From contig JAMPAJ010000001.1 of assembly GCA_023667265.1 (NCBI GenBank), positions 905,502 to 969,501 on the forward strand: DNA of 64,000 nucleotides, written 5' to 3'. The DNA comes from Alistipes sp. (GTDB lineage Bacteria; Bacillota; Clostridia; Oscillospirales; Ruminococcaceae). Positions 1 to 7,064 of this stretch are shown piece by piece. The notes under the pieces are model-generated. The model saw nothing but the letters and a program-made list of their open reading frames with translations, was not told the origin of the DNA and did no database searches. Numbering within the stretch: position 1 is the stretch's first letter; the number at the start of each line of letters is the position of its first letter. A program made the translations under genes and the position numbers.

Positions 1-448
1 GTGCTTCTGTTTTGGTCATAGTACTAAGCCATTGTTTTTGTAAATATTTCAGATAGATCTTATATGTCTTATAAAGGTCAATGTTAGGCATATGGTTAGC
101 ATTTTCAATACTTTCTCTTTTTACTGCAAATCCGATAAAAAATGCAATAGGTCTGCCAGCTTGATCATTCTGAAAATCCTTATACTCAAAGTCGAGCTGA
201 TTCATACTTTTTTCTTTCAGAATACGACTTATAAGTGCGGGAGTTATACAAGCAGTCCCCCCATAAACGATATAATCTCCAACAGAAAAAACAGCGTGTC
301 TTAATCCGTCAGAATATTTAATCTCATTCAAGGCGTTAGAAACGTATTTTGCTGCAACTGTATAATCTAAGTCACTCGGTCTTACCAAAAAGCCAGATAC
401 ATAGTCAACAAGTTTTGTTCTGCTATAAATTAAAGGGTAAACTTTCAT
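1..448 (-). CDS. Unrecognised protein encoded after the GTPase gene, truncated by window edge
   Basis: An open frame of 149 codons starts at an ATG with an AAGGAG site eight bases upstream and runs off the left edge without a stop. The protein begins MKVYPLIYSR and has mixed hydrophobic and charged composition with no signal peptide or membrane helix in the visible part. Its ribosome binding site overlaps the stop region of the GTPase gene, so the two are almost certainly co-transcribed and probably translationally coupled. TRAFAC GTPases in bacterial conflict loci often have a partner of this kind, but I do not recognise the family and assign no function. Confidence 0.7.
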   Translation of the reverse strand, partial: MKVYPLIYSRTKLVDYVSGFLVRPSDLDYTVAAKYVSNALNEIKYSDGLRHAVFSVGDYIVYGGTACITPALISRILKEKSMNQLDFEYKDFQNDQAGRPIAFFIGFAVKRESIENANHMPNIDLYKTYKIYLKYLQKQWLSTMTKTEA

Positions 449-460
449 AAGATTGCTCCT

Positions 461-1492
461 TTATAGTTTAAAGGCTTTGAAACTGCTCTGCTCAACACCG
501 CCAATAAAGCTTTTGAAATTAGCACTTTCAGTTTCAAGTCTTGCGCCAAATTTGTAGAAAAGGTCTTTAGTGCTATCAAGTATTGCCTGATTTGATTTTA
601 ATGCTTCTTCTGCATTTTTAGCACGTTCACGACATTTTTTTATATAATCCTCATCTCTGAATATCTTCCATCTTCTAAGCTCATTTGCTTCCCCTGAATT
701 AGCCAATCGCTTTTCTTTGGCAAGGTCAGCATTGCCTGCTTCAATGTCACTTTTAAGAATAACGCATCTGTTAAAGTATTCGTGATAAGAGCCAATAAAG
801 AACGGTATGTGAATGTTTACGGGCTTAAATCGCCCTTTGTAATTATCATCACTGATCGTATCTCCTAAAGATACAGCACAGATATACGAATAAGTACCCT
901 CTGAAAATGCAGGACTGAAAAGCTCCTTAATTGTTGATGTTATTTCCTCGCTACTCACATACTGCTTACACAGATCAGCTTTTGTTACTACAAAGACGAT
1001 AGGCGGAAGATTTCCATCGTGAGTATCAGCAAAATCCTGAATTAAGGGGGTAACTGTCATTGCACAATCATAATAAACATTTTCTTTCCGTTCTTCTCTA
1101 TCTTCATCACAAAATGACTTGCCATCAATAAAGACATAAAGAGCAGACGACTCAGCGATAGAGTCCTTGACTTGTGCGTAAGAGTTTTCCCTTGTTCTCA
1201 GCAAACCTCCTGCGTAATCGAGCATTTCAAAAGTAATAATCTTCTTGGTTTCATAGCTAAGTCTGAACTCGTATGATCTTGTTGTTGTTTCGTTTGTTGC
1301 TGTCGGGAAACGTTCTTGCCCTATTGGCGATCGGAGAGTAAGTATATCTCTTTCTAACTTGGTTCTTGTTGTATCGTCAGTTATCAAAGTGAAGCCATCA
1401 AACCCAGCAGACATTTTCATATACATTGCTGCAATATAGCAAGTTTTTCCTGCCGATGTCATTCCTATCATTGTATATTTTGTATCAGTCAT
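461..1492 (-). CDS. TRAFAC-type GTPase domain protein
   Basis: The 343-residue protein has a P-loop GMTSAGKT at residues 10-17, a G3-like LDYAGG at 91-96 and a G4 motif TKAD at 170-173, all in the order expected of a small GTPase fold. The last ~90 residues are highly charged and predicted helical, probably a coiled coil. An in-frame ATG fourteen codons further upstream exists, but the chosen start has the AAAGGA site. There is no membrane segment. The domain resembles the 'double-GTPase/TRAFAC clade' proteins of bacterial conflict systems; that assignment and any defence role are inference. It is followed closely by the partial gene at the window edge. Confidence 0.75.
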   Translation of the reverse strand: MTDTKYTMIGMTSAGKTCYIAAMYMKMSAGFDGFTLITDDTTRTKLERDILTLRSPIGQERFPTATNETTTRSYEFRLSYETKKIITFEMLDYAGGLLRTRENSYAQVKDSIAESSALYVFIDGKSFCDEDREERKENVYYDCAMTVTPLIQDFADTHDGNLPPIVFVVTKADLCKQYVSSEEITSTIKELFSPAFSEGTYSYICAVSLGDTISDDNYKGRFKPVNIHIPFFIGSYHEYFNRCVILKSDIEAGNADLAKEKRLANSGEANELRRWKIFRDEDYIKKCRERAKNAEEALKSNQAILDSTKDLFYKFGARLETESANFKSFIGGVEQSSFKAFKL

Positions 1493-1835
1493 TATGAAAT
1501 CCTTTCTAATTCGAATAAAACATATATAATGCATAGCACTATATGTATTTTCTCATTATCCTGATTCCGCAAAGTTAGTCATATTTCAATAGGCATCAAA
1601 CAATGTAGCATTGCCCTTATTTAATCATAAAGCCGCCTTAAATTCTTTCACCCATCTGGTGAAGAAAAAACAGTATTGAAAATATGCTGCAAATAACGCA
1701 ACTGCACGATCTATTAGGATTTACAACGTTTTGAATTTTGCATAATCAGGATTAACTTAAAAAATAATGTGGGGAGATATCTCACCGCAAAATCAAACAC
1801 ATCAATTCAAAGGTACAACATATGTACCTTTGGGA
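1493..1835. other. Gene-free AT-rich spacer
   Basis: No convincing coding frame is seen. The stretch should hold the promoter of the GTPase operon on the minus strand, but I could not pick a clear -35/-10 pair among several AT-rich candidates. At its right end there is a hairpin that follows the 51-aa gene. Confidence 0.5.
1809..1831 (-). terminator. Hairpin after the accessory operon
   Basis: A perfect 9-bp inverted repeat (AAAGGTACA / TGTACCTTT, 5-base loop) starts four bases beyond the stop of the 51-aa gene. No proper T-run follows on the minus strand, so it may be a weak or Rho-assisted terminator or a protein-binding palindrome. Confidence 0.4.
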
Positions 1836-1991
1836 TTATTTCTTGTCTTTGTTGGCTTTGTTTCTGCGATTGCTGAGGTCGTTCAACATCTCGATCTTTC
1901 TGCGTTCTTCTTCTTTTCGTCTCGCGATGTCCTGTTTTCCTTTCTCGTCACCTCTTTTAGCAGCGTCCTTTAAGTCTTTGAAAAATCCCAT
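1836..1991 (-). CDS. 51-aa charged small protein
   Basis: The chosen ATG has a strong AAGGAG site; an upstream in-frame ATG lies inside the 3' end of the preceding gene. The product begins MGFFKDLKDAAKRGDEKGK and is almost entirely Lys/Arg/Glu/Asp after that, giving a predicted amphipathic N-terminal helix followed by a charged helix. It is the last gene of a five-gene minus-strand operon. The Lys/Ala/Gly-rich N-terminal helix resembles segments in the two larger upstream proteins, which suggests a shared membrane-surface or partner interaction. Function unknown. Confidence 0.6.
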   Translation of the reverse strand: MGFFKDLKDAAKRGDEKGKQDIARRKEEERRKIEMLNDLSNRRNKANKDKK

Positions 1992-2022
1992 AACTTTCTC
2001 CTTCTCTATCTCGCCAATCACA

Positions 2023-3921
2023 TTAATTTTTATATTCACTATACCTATTCATGATGTCATTTGCTTCATCTTCTGATAATTCATATATATCATTCTCAGC
2101 GTTATAATATAAAGTTTTGTAGCCGTCGTATAAAATGCCTTCAATAAATTCCAAGGAATCTCCGCCTGAATATTTATAGAACTTATACTCAGAATTTCCG
2201 CCGTAATTCGACTCCTTGATACAGTTATTTTCGCAAAGAGAATATCCTATATTTTCATGTGATGTACTGCAAAGCTGTACAGCCTCATATTGCGATATTG
2301 TATATACCTCTACCAAGTTTATAAATGGATCGGTAGGCTGACCGTCAGCTATGTAGATTCGTGTTGTGTAGATGAAAAGCTCAGGTATATTATCATAGTT
2401 CAGATCACGTAAAGAATATTCAATGTTTGTAAGTTCCTGAGCTCCATAATATGCTGACAAGCTGTTATTATAATAATCATCGGAACTCCAGCCTTGATTT
2501 CGTCCATAAGAAATCGTTTCGAGTATTTCGACGTATTGAGGATAGCTGTAGATGTCGTCGCTCATATCATCATTAACCAAATCCGAAATGGGCGTTGAAG
2601 TAAATATCAAGCGAGTATATTTCTCGTTTATTTCTTCTACCTGTTCAGAAGTTATTTCAACCGTTTTATCGCCGACAGTATGGAAAATAGTACATTCGCC
2701 CAATTCACCATAGTTCCATTCAATATATTCTATTAAATCGAGTGAATCACCGCCTATATATTTCTCATAGGAATTCACCATACTGGAAGCACCGCCTGAT
2801 GAAGCACGAAAAATGATTCCGTTTTCACATAGAGCTAAACCTCTGGACCAATTGCCTGTTCCATCAACAAGTATCACAGCGTTATTGTCGTATATCGTAT
2901 AAATTTGATCTATCCATTCATTGCTTCCGTCAGACGTAAGGAAAAGCTCTGGGATTCCGTCATCGTTTATATCGCACAGAAAATAGCTGTCACTGACGGG
3001 TGCATTTCTTGCAGTATCAATGTAAACGGGGTAGTTGTTTATTTCTTCAGGAGAGCAAATTGTCACTTTTTTATTGCTGACGATCGGAGATTCAATATCA
3101 GATGTTTTTTCTTCCACATTGTCCGAATCAACTGTCTTTTCTTCTTCTTTTTCAACTGATTTTTCTGTTGCCTTTTCAGTTATTATTTCATCAAATTCTT
3201 CATTATCGTCATAGACAATTTCGCTGTTTGAAGCGGCATTTCTGTACATTTCGATTTCAGCATTTTTCTGTTTGATCACGAAGAAAAGACATATAGCAGC
3301 AGTCACGGTAACGGCAGCGGCTGATACGATACAACAGGTCGTTACAATAGTTTTGTTTGAATTCTTGTGGGACTCTTTTGCAGAAGGCTCATATTCGGGA
3401 TAAAAGCCGCTTTTAATTATGTTTTTCTCGTGAATATCATTATTCTGAATATTGTCTGAATTGTTGCTCTGACCGATTATTTCTTCGGATATATCGTCAA
3501 AGCATTCGCCTGCTGATTTACTTGATTTATCCCTTTGGGATGATATAAATTCAGAAGTTTTTCTCCCGAATCCTGAAACTGCGTTTCCGACTCCCGAAGC
3601 TCCTGATAGGAGCTTTTCCTTTGCGGCAGCAGCCTTATCGGCAGCTTCATCCGATTTAGCGTAATCAACAACATTTTTAGCTGATTTCGCAGCTATTGCG
3701 CCGACCAATCCTGCTGCGCCCTGCGCTTTAGATTTCAGTTTACTGAAAGTCTGAGCATTATTTTCCGATTTTACAGGATTTTCCGAAACATTCAGCTTCT
3801 CGTCATCTGAATTATCTGCAACAAATCTGGGATCTGTCTTTGATATAACAGAGGGCTTTGCAGAACTGAATTTGCGTTCGCATTTTACTTCATAGAATCG
3901 TTCATAATCAACAAAAAACAT
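2023..3921 (-). CDS. Membrane-anchored protein with two tandem DxNxDxIPEL repeat domains
   Basis: The 632-residue protein has a cytoplasmic-looking N-terminal ~190 residues including a Lys/Ala/Gly-rich amphipathic stretch (about 58-130), one transmembrane helix at about 191-216, an acidic Glu/Thr-rich linker, and two related extracytoplasmic domains. Each domain contains a calcium-loop-like motif (DINDDGIPELF at about 317-327; DLNYDNIPELF at about 506-516) followed by beta-rich sequence and a GGDSL motif, reminiscent of VCBS/FG-GAP or dockerin-like loops. The ATG was chosen because AGGAAG lies eight bases upstream; an upstream GTG sits too close to that site. Topology would be type II. No enzyme motif is seen; the function is unknown. 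Confidence 0.7.
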   Translation of the reverse strand: MFFVDYERFYEVKCERKFSSAKPSVISKTDPRFVADNSDDEKLNVSENPVKSENNAQTFSKLKSKAQGAAGLVGAIAAKSAKNVVDYAKSDEAADKAAAAKEKLLSGASGVGNAVSGFGRKTSEFISSQRDKSSKSAGECFDDISEEIIGQSNNSDNIQNNDIHEKNIIKSGFYPEYEPSAKESHKNSNKTIVTTCCIVSAAAVTVTAAICLFFVIKQKNAEIEMYRNAASNSEIVYDDNEEFDEIITEKATEKSVEKEEEKTVDSDNVEEKTSDIESPIVSNKKVTICSPEEINNYPVYIDTARNAPVSDSYFLCDINDDGIPELFLTSDGSNEWIDQIYTIYDNNAVILVDGTGNWSRGLALCENGIIFRASSGGASSMVNSYEKYIGGDSLDLIEYIEWNYGELGECTIFHTVGDKTVEITSEQVEEINEKYTRLIFTSTPISDLVNDDMSDDIYSYPQYVEILETISYGRNQGWSSDDYYNNSLSAYYGAQELTNIEYSLRDLNYDNIPELFIYTTRIYIADGQPTDPFINLVEVYTISQYEAVQLCSTSHENIGYSLCENNCIKESNYGGNSEYKFYKYSGGDSLEFIEGILYDGYKTLYYNAENDIYELSEDEANDIMNRYSEYKN

Positions 3922-3953
3922 TAATATCACTTCCTGAAAAAACGATGAAAATA

Positions 3954-4412
3954 TTACTCATCTTTTGCACCGTTTTGATTGGGAATTTTCGATTTTACCA
4001 TATTTTTCAATCCGCCGATTTTCGCAGCCGTTTCTTCCGATGTGATAAAATTCTTAGCGCCCTGAGCAGCTCCCATAACGGCAGTTCCCGCTTTTTTCAG
4101 ACTGTCGCCCATTGTCTTCTGCTCGCTGCTGTACGTAGGACCGGTGTACTCGTCAGTACCGTCCTCACGGAAGAAAATAAGCACGTCGGTCTGATAATGC
4201 TTGTAAATACCGCAGATACCGCAGGTGAGCATGATTTTCATACAGCCGATGAATTTCTTAGTGTTGATCGGATGTATCCCGACCAATTTCCAGCCATCTG
4301 CCAACTGCTCGTTGACGATCTGCTCATATTCGATTCCTATGAGGTTAGGATCTTTAAAATTCTTGCTCTTTTGCTTGATGGTTCTCGTGACTGAAATTGT
4401 TTTATATTGCAT
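3954..4412 (-). CDS. 152-aa protein with DUF4177-like segment
   Basis: The start has a GGAGG site seven bases upstream. Residues 1-80 form a compact region with the motif GWKLVGI at about 40-46, typical of DUF4177-like small domains ('eGWeLv'). The C-terminal ~50 residues are Lys/Ala/Gly-rich and amphipathic, like the N-terminal half of the next protein in the operon. There is no clear membrane helix. It lies 32 bases upstream of the membrane-anchored repeat protein in the same operon. The domain assignment is tentative and the role unknown. Confidence 0.6.
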   Translation of the reverse strand: MQYKTISVTRTIKQKSKNFKDPNLIGIEYEQIVNEQLADGWKLVGIHPINTKKFIGCMKIMLTCGICGIYKHYQTDVLIFFREDGTDEYTGPTYSSEQKTMGDSLKKAGTAVMGAAQGAKNFITSEETAAKIGGLKNMVKSKIPNQNGAKDE

Positions 4413-4431
4413 AATAAAACCTCCTGAAATT

Positions 4432-4911
4432 TTATGGTTCGTCAATTCCGCCGTTTGGATATCGGCATCTTAAAATCCTTTTTATTCCTTTAAATAATCC
4501 CTTTATTACGCCGTATTTCATGATTGAAAGCTTCATATATTCGGAACAGCAGGGTTCAAAAAGACAAGCTGAACGAATTGATTCAGGCGCATATTTCTGA
4601 TATAAAATTATTAATGTTATCAACAGCTTTTTGGCGTTCAGCGCTATCCAGATCAGAGCGGTGCAGATGCACAATAAGGCAAAAAATCTTTTGCTGAATG
4701 AGCAAAAATGAAAAATAAAAAGCAGAATCACAAGGGGTATTAATATTGATATAATAAGCGTGGCTGCATCTTTAAATATATTTATTTTAGGTCGAATAAC
4801 TATTCTTTTTGAAATTTGTGAAGCAGATTGTTCGAGAATGATTTTTTCCATTTGCTGTACATCAATATCTGATTCTATAATATTTTCATCAACTTTAAAA
4901 TTACGGCTCAT
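4432..4911 (-). CDS. YidD-like domain protein with N-terminal two-helix membrane extension
   Basis: Residues ~96-159 match the YidD (membrane protein insertion efficiency factor, 'haemolytic' DUF37) pattern: YQKYAPE at 104-110, CLFEPCCSEY at 116-125, and LRC followed by PNGGIDEP at the C-terminus. Canonical YidD is a ~70-85 aa protein encoded beside rnpA, yidC and oxaA. Here it is 159 aa because of an N-terminal extension with two transmembrane helices (about 50-70 and 76-92), and it sits in an accessory operon rather than the rnpA locus. Its ATG overlaps the stop of the upstream 47-aa gene (ATGA), implying translational coupling. Probably a paralogue acting at the inner face of the membrane; the partner is unknown. 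Confidence 0.8.
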   Translation of the reverse strand: MSRNFKVDENIIESDIDVQQMEKIILEQSASQISKRIVIRPKINIFKDAATLIISILIPLVILLFIFHFCSFSKRFFALLCICTALIWIALNAKKLLITLIILYQKYAPESIRSACLFEPCCSEYMKLSIMKYGVIKGLFKGIKRILRCRYPNGGIDEP

Positions 4912-5051
4912 TTTTTGGAAATATCCTTAATGATTGTTGATTTTATCTCATACGGATGCGTTTTCCTCCTGCTCCCAACACACGCAGGGCAAGGACTTTT
5001 CGTGCATTTTATAATTCCCAGATGATAGGGACAGGTTTTGCATTTTTTCAT
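4908..5051 (-). CDS. 47-aa Cys-rich small protein
   Basis: This short frame begins MKKCKTCPYH and contains CxxC and a CPAC motif (six Cys in 47 residues), suggesting a small zinc-binding or disulfide-rich protein. Its TGA overlaps the ATG of the YidD-like gene. The ribosome binding site is weak (AAGAG). The pattern of Cys plus 'CPYH..IIKC' recalls the small Cys-containing proteins related to YidD's CRFxPxCS motif, but no family is recognised. It is probably the first gene of the five-gene operon. Confidence 0.6.
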   Translation of the reverse strand: MKKCKTCPYHLGIIKCTKSPCPACVGSRRKTHPYEIKSTIIKDISKK

Positions 5052-5107
5052 AACAGCATCTCTTTTCGGAATTTTTGCAAATATATTTTTGTCAAAAGCT
5101 TTCTTTT

Positions 5108-5116
5108 ATTATAACA
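5108..5116 (-). promoter_or_regulatory. Candidate extended -10 promoter of the YidD operon
   Basis: On the minus strand a TGTTATAAT sequence (extended -10) lies about 57 bases upstream of the 47-aa gene. No good -35 box is found 17 bases further up, which is tolerable for an extended -10 promoter. Confidence 0.35.
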
Positions 5117-5199
5117 TTACATGAAAATGCACGCCGAAACATCGTAAAACAGCGGGATTTCTCAATTTCAACGACTGAAATAATGACAAGAATTGTGGA

Positions 5200-6306
5200 C
5201 TAAATAGAATATAATTTTTCAAGCTGACGGCGTTTGTTTTCCATAGAGGAATGGACGTAGCGGTCAAGAGTGATTTTTACCGACGAATGCCCGAGCAGTT
5301 CACTGACTGTTTTTACGTCGACTCCGCAGGCGATACATTCGGTTGCGAAAGTGTGGCGCAAAATATGGAAATTTCGATATCGAATACCTGCTGATCCGAG
5401 AAAACTTTTATAGCGTTCACGATATGCTCTCGGTTCGAGATATCGCTTGCTTCCGGTAAGAAAATAACGGTCGCAGGAATAATTTTTCTTCATATCCGAA
5501 AGTTCATCAACCATAAAAGTAGGAATCGGAATTTCTCTTATCGAGCTTCTGCTTTTCGGAGTATCGGTAACGACTATCGTTTTAGGCGAATTTTCGGCAG
5601 GATTTTTAATGCGGTACATGGTCTTATTCACGGATATCAACTGTAAATTCAGGTCGATATCCGACCACTTCAATGCGCAGATTTCGCCGATTCTCATACC
5701 TGTGTAGAGACAAAGCAGAATCCCCACATCCGAGGCGTTACCGAATCTGATATGCCTGCGGAGAACTTCTATTTCGTGCTTAGTAAAGGTTTCAATCGTT
5801 TTGGATTCAACCTTTGAAAGCGATATCTTTCTGACCTGATTTTTTATTCCGTAAACGTCAGAACCATAAACCAGAACCGATTTCAAAAGAATAATAACAG
5901 CCTGAACGGTGTTTGCCGAAAGTGTTGATTTATCTTTTCCTCCGCTTTCGAGCAAATCGGAGATATGCCGATTTACCATGAACGCAGTAAGATTTTCGGC
6001 TTTGATGTCATCGAAATACGGCTTGATATATCTGTCATAAAGCGTTATGTAATTGACGTATGTTGATTTTTTGACGGTATTCTTTTTACTCTCGATCCAC
6101 TGCTCGAAAAGCTGACCGACAGTAACATGATTTTTCTTTGTGATACAGCCGTTTTTCGCCGCTTGAAGCTTCTGCGAACATTCCGAGTATGAACGTGCGT
6201 AGACCGATGAATATTTCGCCCAGCCGTTGTCTTTGATACCTGTTTTGTATCTGCCCTCCCAGCGTCCGTCCTTGCGTTTGAAAATGTTTTCTCCTCGTCT
6301 TGACAT
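5200..6306 (-). CDS. Tyrosine-family site-specific integrase
   Basis: The 368-residue protein has the layout of ICE/phage integrases: an N-terminal arm-binding region (about 8-55), a SAM-like core-binding domain (about 62-155) and a catalytic domain (about 170-355). The catalytic residues are all visible: Arg205 (TGMRIGE), His314 and Arg317 (HILRHTF), His340 (LLGHSS) and Tyr350 (DRYVH). It should therefore be active. AAGGAGG lies close upstream of the ATG. The gene lies ~2.3 kb from the tRNA-His remnant, the likely attachment site. It catalyses excision and insertion of the surrounding element; an excisionase is not recognised. Confidence 0.93.
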   Translation of the reverse strand: MSRRGENIFKRKDGRWEGRYKTGIKDNGWAKYSSVYARSYSECSQKLQAAKNGCITKKNHVTVGQLFEQWIESKKNTVKKSTYVNYITLYDRYIKPYFDDIKAENLTAFMVNRHISDLLESGGKDKSTLSANTVQAVIILLKSVLVYGSDVYGIKNQVRKISLSKVESKTIETFTKHEIEVLRRHIRFGNASDVGILLCLYTGMRIGEICALKWSDIDLNLQLISVNKTMYRIKNPAENSPKTIVVTDTPKSRSSIREIPIPTFMVDELSDMKKNYSCDRYFLTGSKRYLEPRAYRERYKSFLGSAGIRYRNFHILRHTFATECIACGVDVKTVSELLGHSSVKITLDRYVHSSMENKRRQLEKLYSI

Positions 6307-6330
6307 TTGTGATACCTCCTTAACAGGAAT

Positions 6331-6360
6331 AGTATAACATGACCATTGCTGTTACAACAA
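6331..6360 (-). promoter_or_regulatory. Integrase promoter
   Basis: On the minus strand TTGTTG and TATACT are separated by 18 bases, 25 bases upstream of the integrase start. It faces the XRE gene promoter across the intergenic region, so the regulator could control both. Confidence 0.5.
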
Positions 6361-6491
6361 ATAGCAATGAAAAGGCAGTTATTTTATGCTTTTAAGGCAG
6401 ATCACTGACAATCAGATGAATTTTTATTGTTGATTTTCACAAAATCGTGACAATATTTTTAGAATTATATACAAAAGCATCTGAAAAGGTA

Positions 6492-6525
6492 TTGACTTTT
6501 TATTCTGTTAATGTTATATTAACAG
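6492..6525 (+). promoter_or_regulatory. Promoter with overlapping palindromic operator for the XRE gene
   Basis: TTGACT and TATATT are spaced by 17 bases. A perfect palindrome CTGTTAAT / ATTAACAG with a 5-base centre (6505-6525) covers the -10 box. A repressor bound there would block transcription; autoregulation by the XRE protein downstream is the natural inference. Confidence 0.6.
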
Positions 6526-6552
6526 AATTCGATTTCCGCCTCTGATTATATT

Positions 6553-6596
6553 ATGCCACAAAATGAGCCAAAAGTCAACGGTACGATTTGTGGCAT
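6553..6596. promoter_or_regulatory. Inverted repeat in the XRE leader
   Basis: Two exact 10-bp arms, ATGCCACAAA and TTTGTGGCAT, are separated by 24 bases and end 27 bases before the GTG start of the XRE gene. They could form a leader hairpin or be a split operator. Confidence 0.45.
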
Positions 6597-6623
6597 GATA
6601 TAATGGTTCAGAGGTGAGTTTTT

Positions 6624-6863
6624 GTGAAATATGAACGAATAAGAGATTTACGAGAGGACAGCGATCTGACGCAGCAGCAAATTGCGGATATGCTCTTTAT
6701 CAACAGGCGGACGTATTCGAGCTACGAGATCGGAGTCCGCAGTATTCCGACTGAAATTCTCAGCAGTATCGCCGATATTTTTCATACAAGTACTGACTAT
6801 CTGATCGGGCGTACCGATGTGAAAAAGCCGTATCCGAAGAAATCGCAGATTGGAAAAAGCTGA
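6624..6863 (+). CDS. XRE-family transcriptional regulator (79 aa)
   Basis: A helix-turn-helix domain fills residues ~4-62 (RIRDLREDSDLTQQQIADML, then RTYSSYEIG, with TDYLIG at the end), typical of Cro/C1-type repressors of mobile elements. Translation starts at GTG with GAGGTGA upstream. It is divergent from the integrase gene and has palindromes in its promoter and leader, so it probably controls the integrase and itself. A short Lys-rich tail follows the HTH. Confidence 0.88.
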   Translation: MKYERIRDLREDSDLTQQQIADMLFINRRTYSSYEIGVRSIPTEILSSIADIFHTSTDYLIGRTDVKKPYPKKSQIGKS

Positions 6864-7012
6864 AAATTCCCATTACAGCAAAGCAGAACATAAATAAGCA
6901 CTCTAAGTAAATGTACCAAATGAAAGTATCAAACCGCTGTAGTTTATGAAAAATACCATAGAATTTTGTCATAAATTCCGCTTTGATTCGTTGCAAAAAA
7001 TGCAATTACTGC

Positions 7013-7041
7013 TTGACTTTTCGTTGCGATTATGTTACAAT
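7013..7041 (+). promoter_or_regulatory. Promoter of the AAA/DUF4143 gene
   Basis: TTGACT and TACAAT with 17-base spacing, 23 bases before the ATG of the ATPase gene and well separated from the XRE gene. Confidence 0.65.
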
Positions 7042-7064
7042 TGTACTTGAAGAGGTGATCCGTT

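Noticed and set aside
92-304. 70-codon plus-strand frame
   Set aside because: It is antisense to the better-supported partial gene at the left edge.
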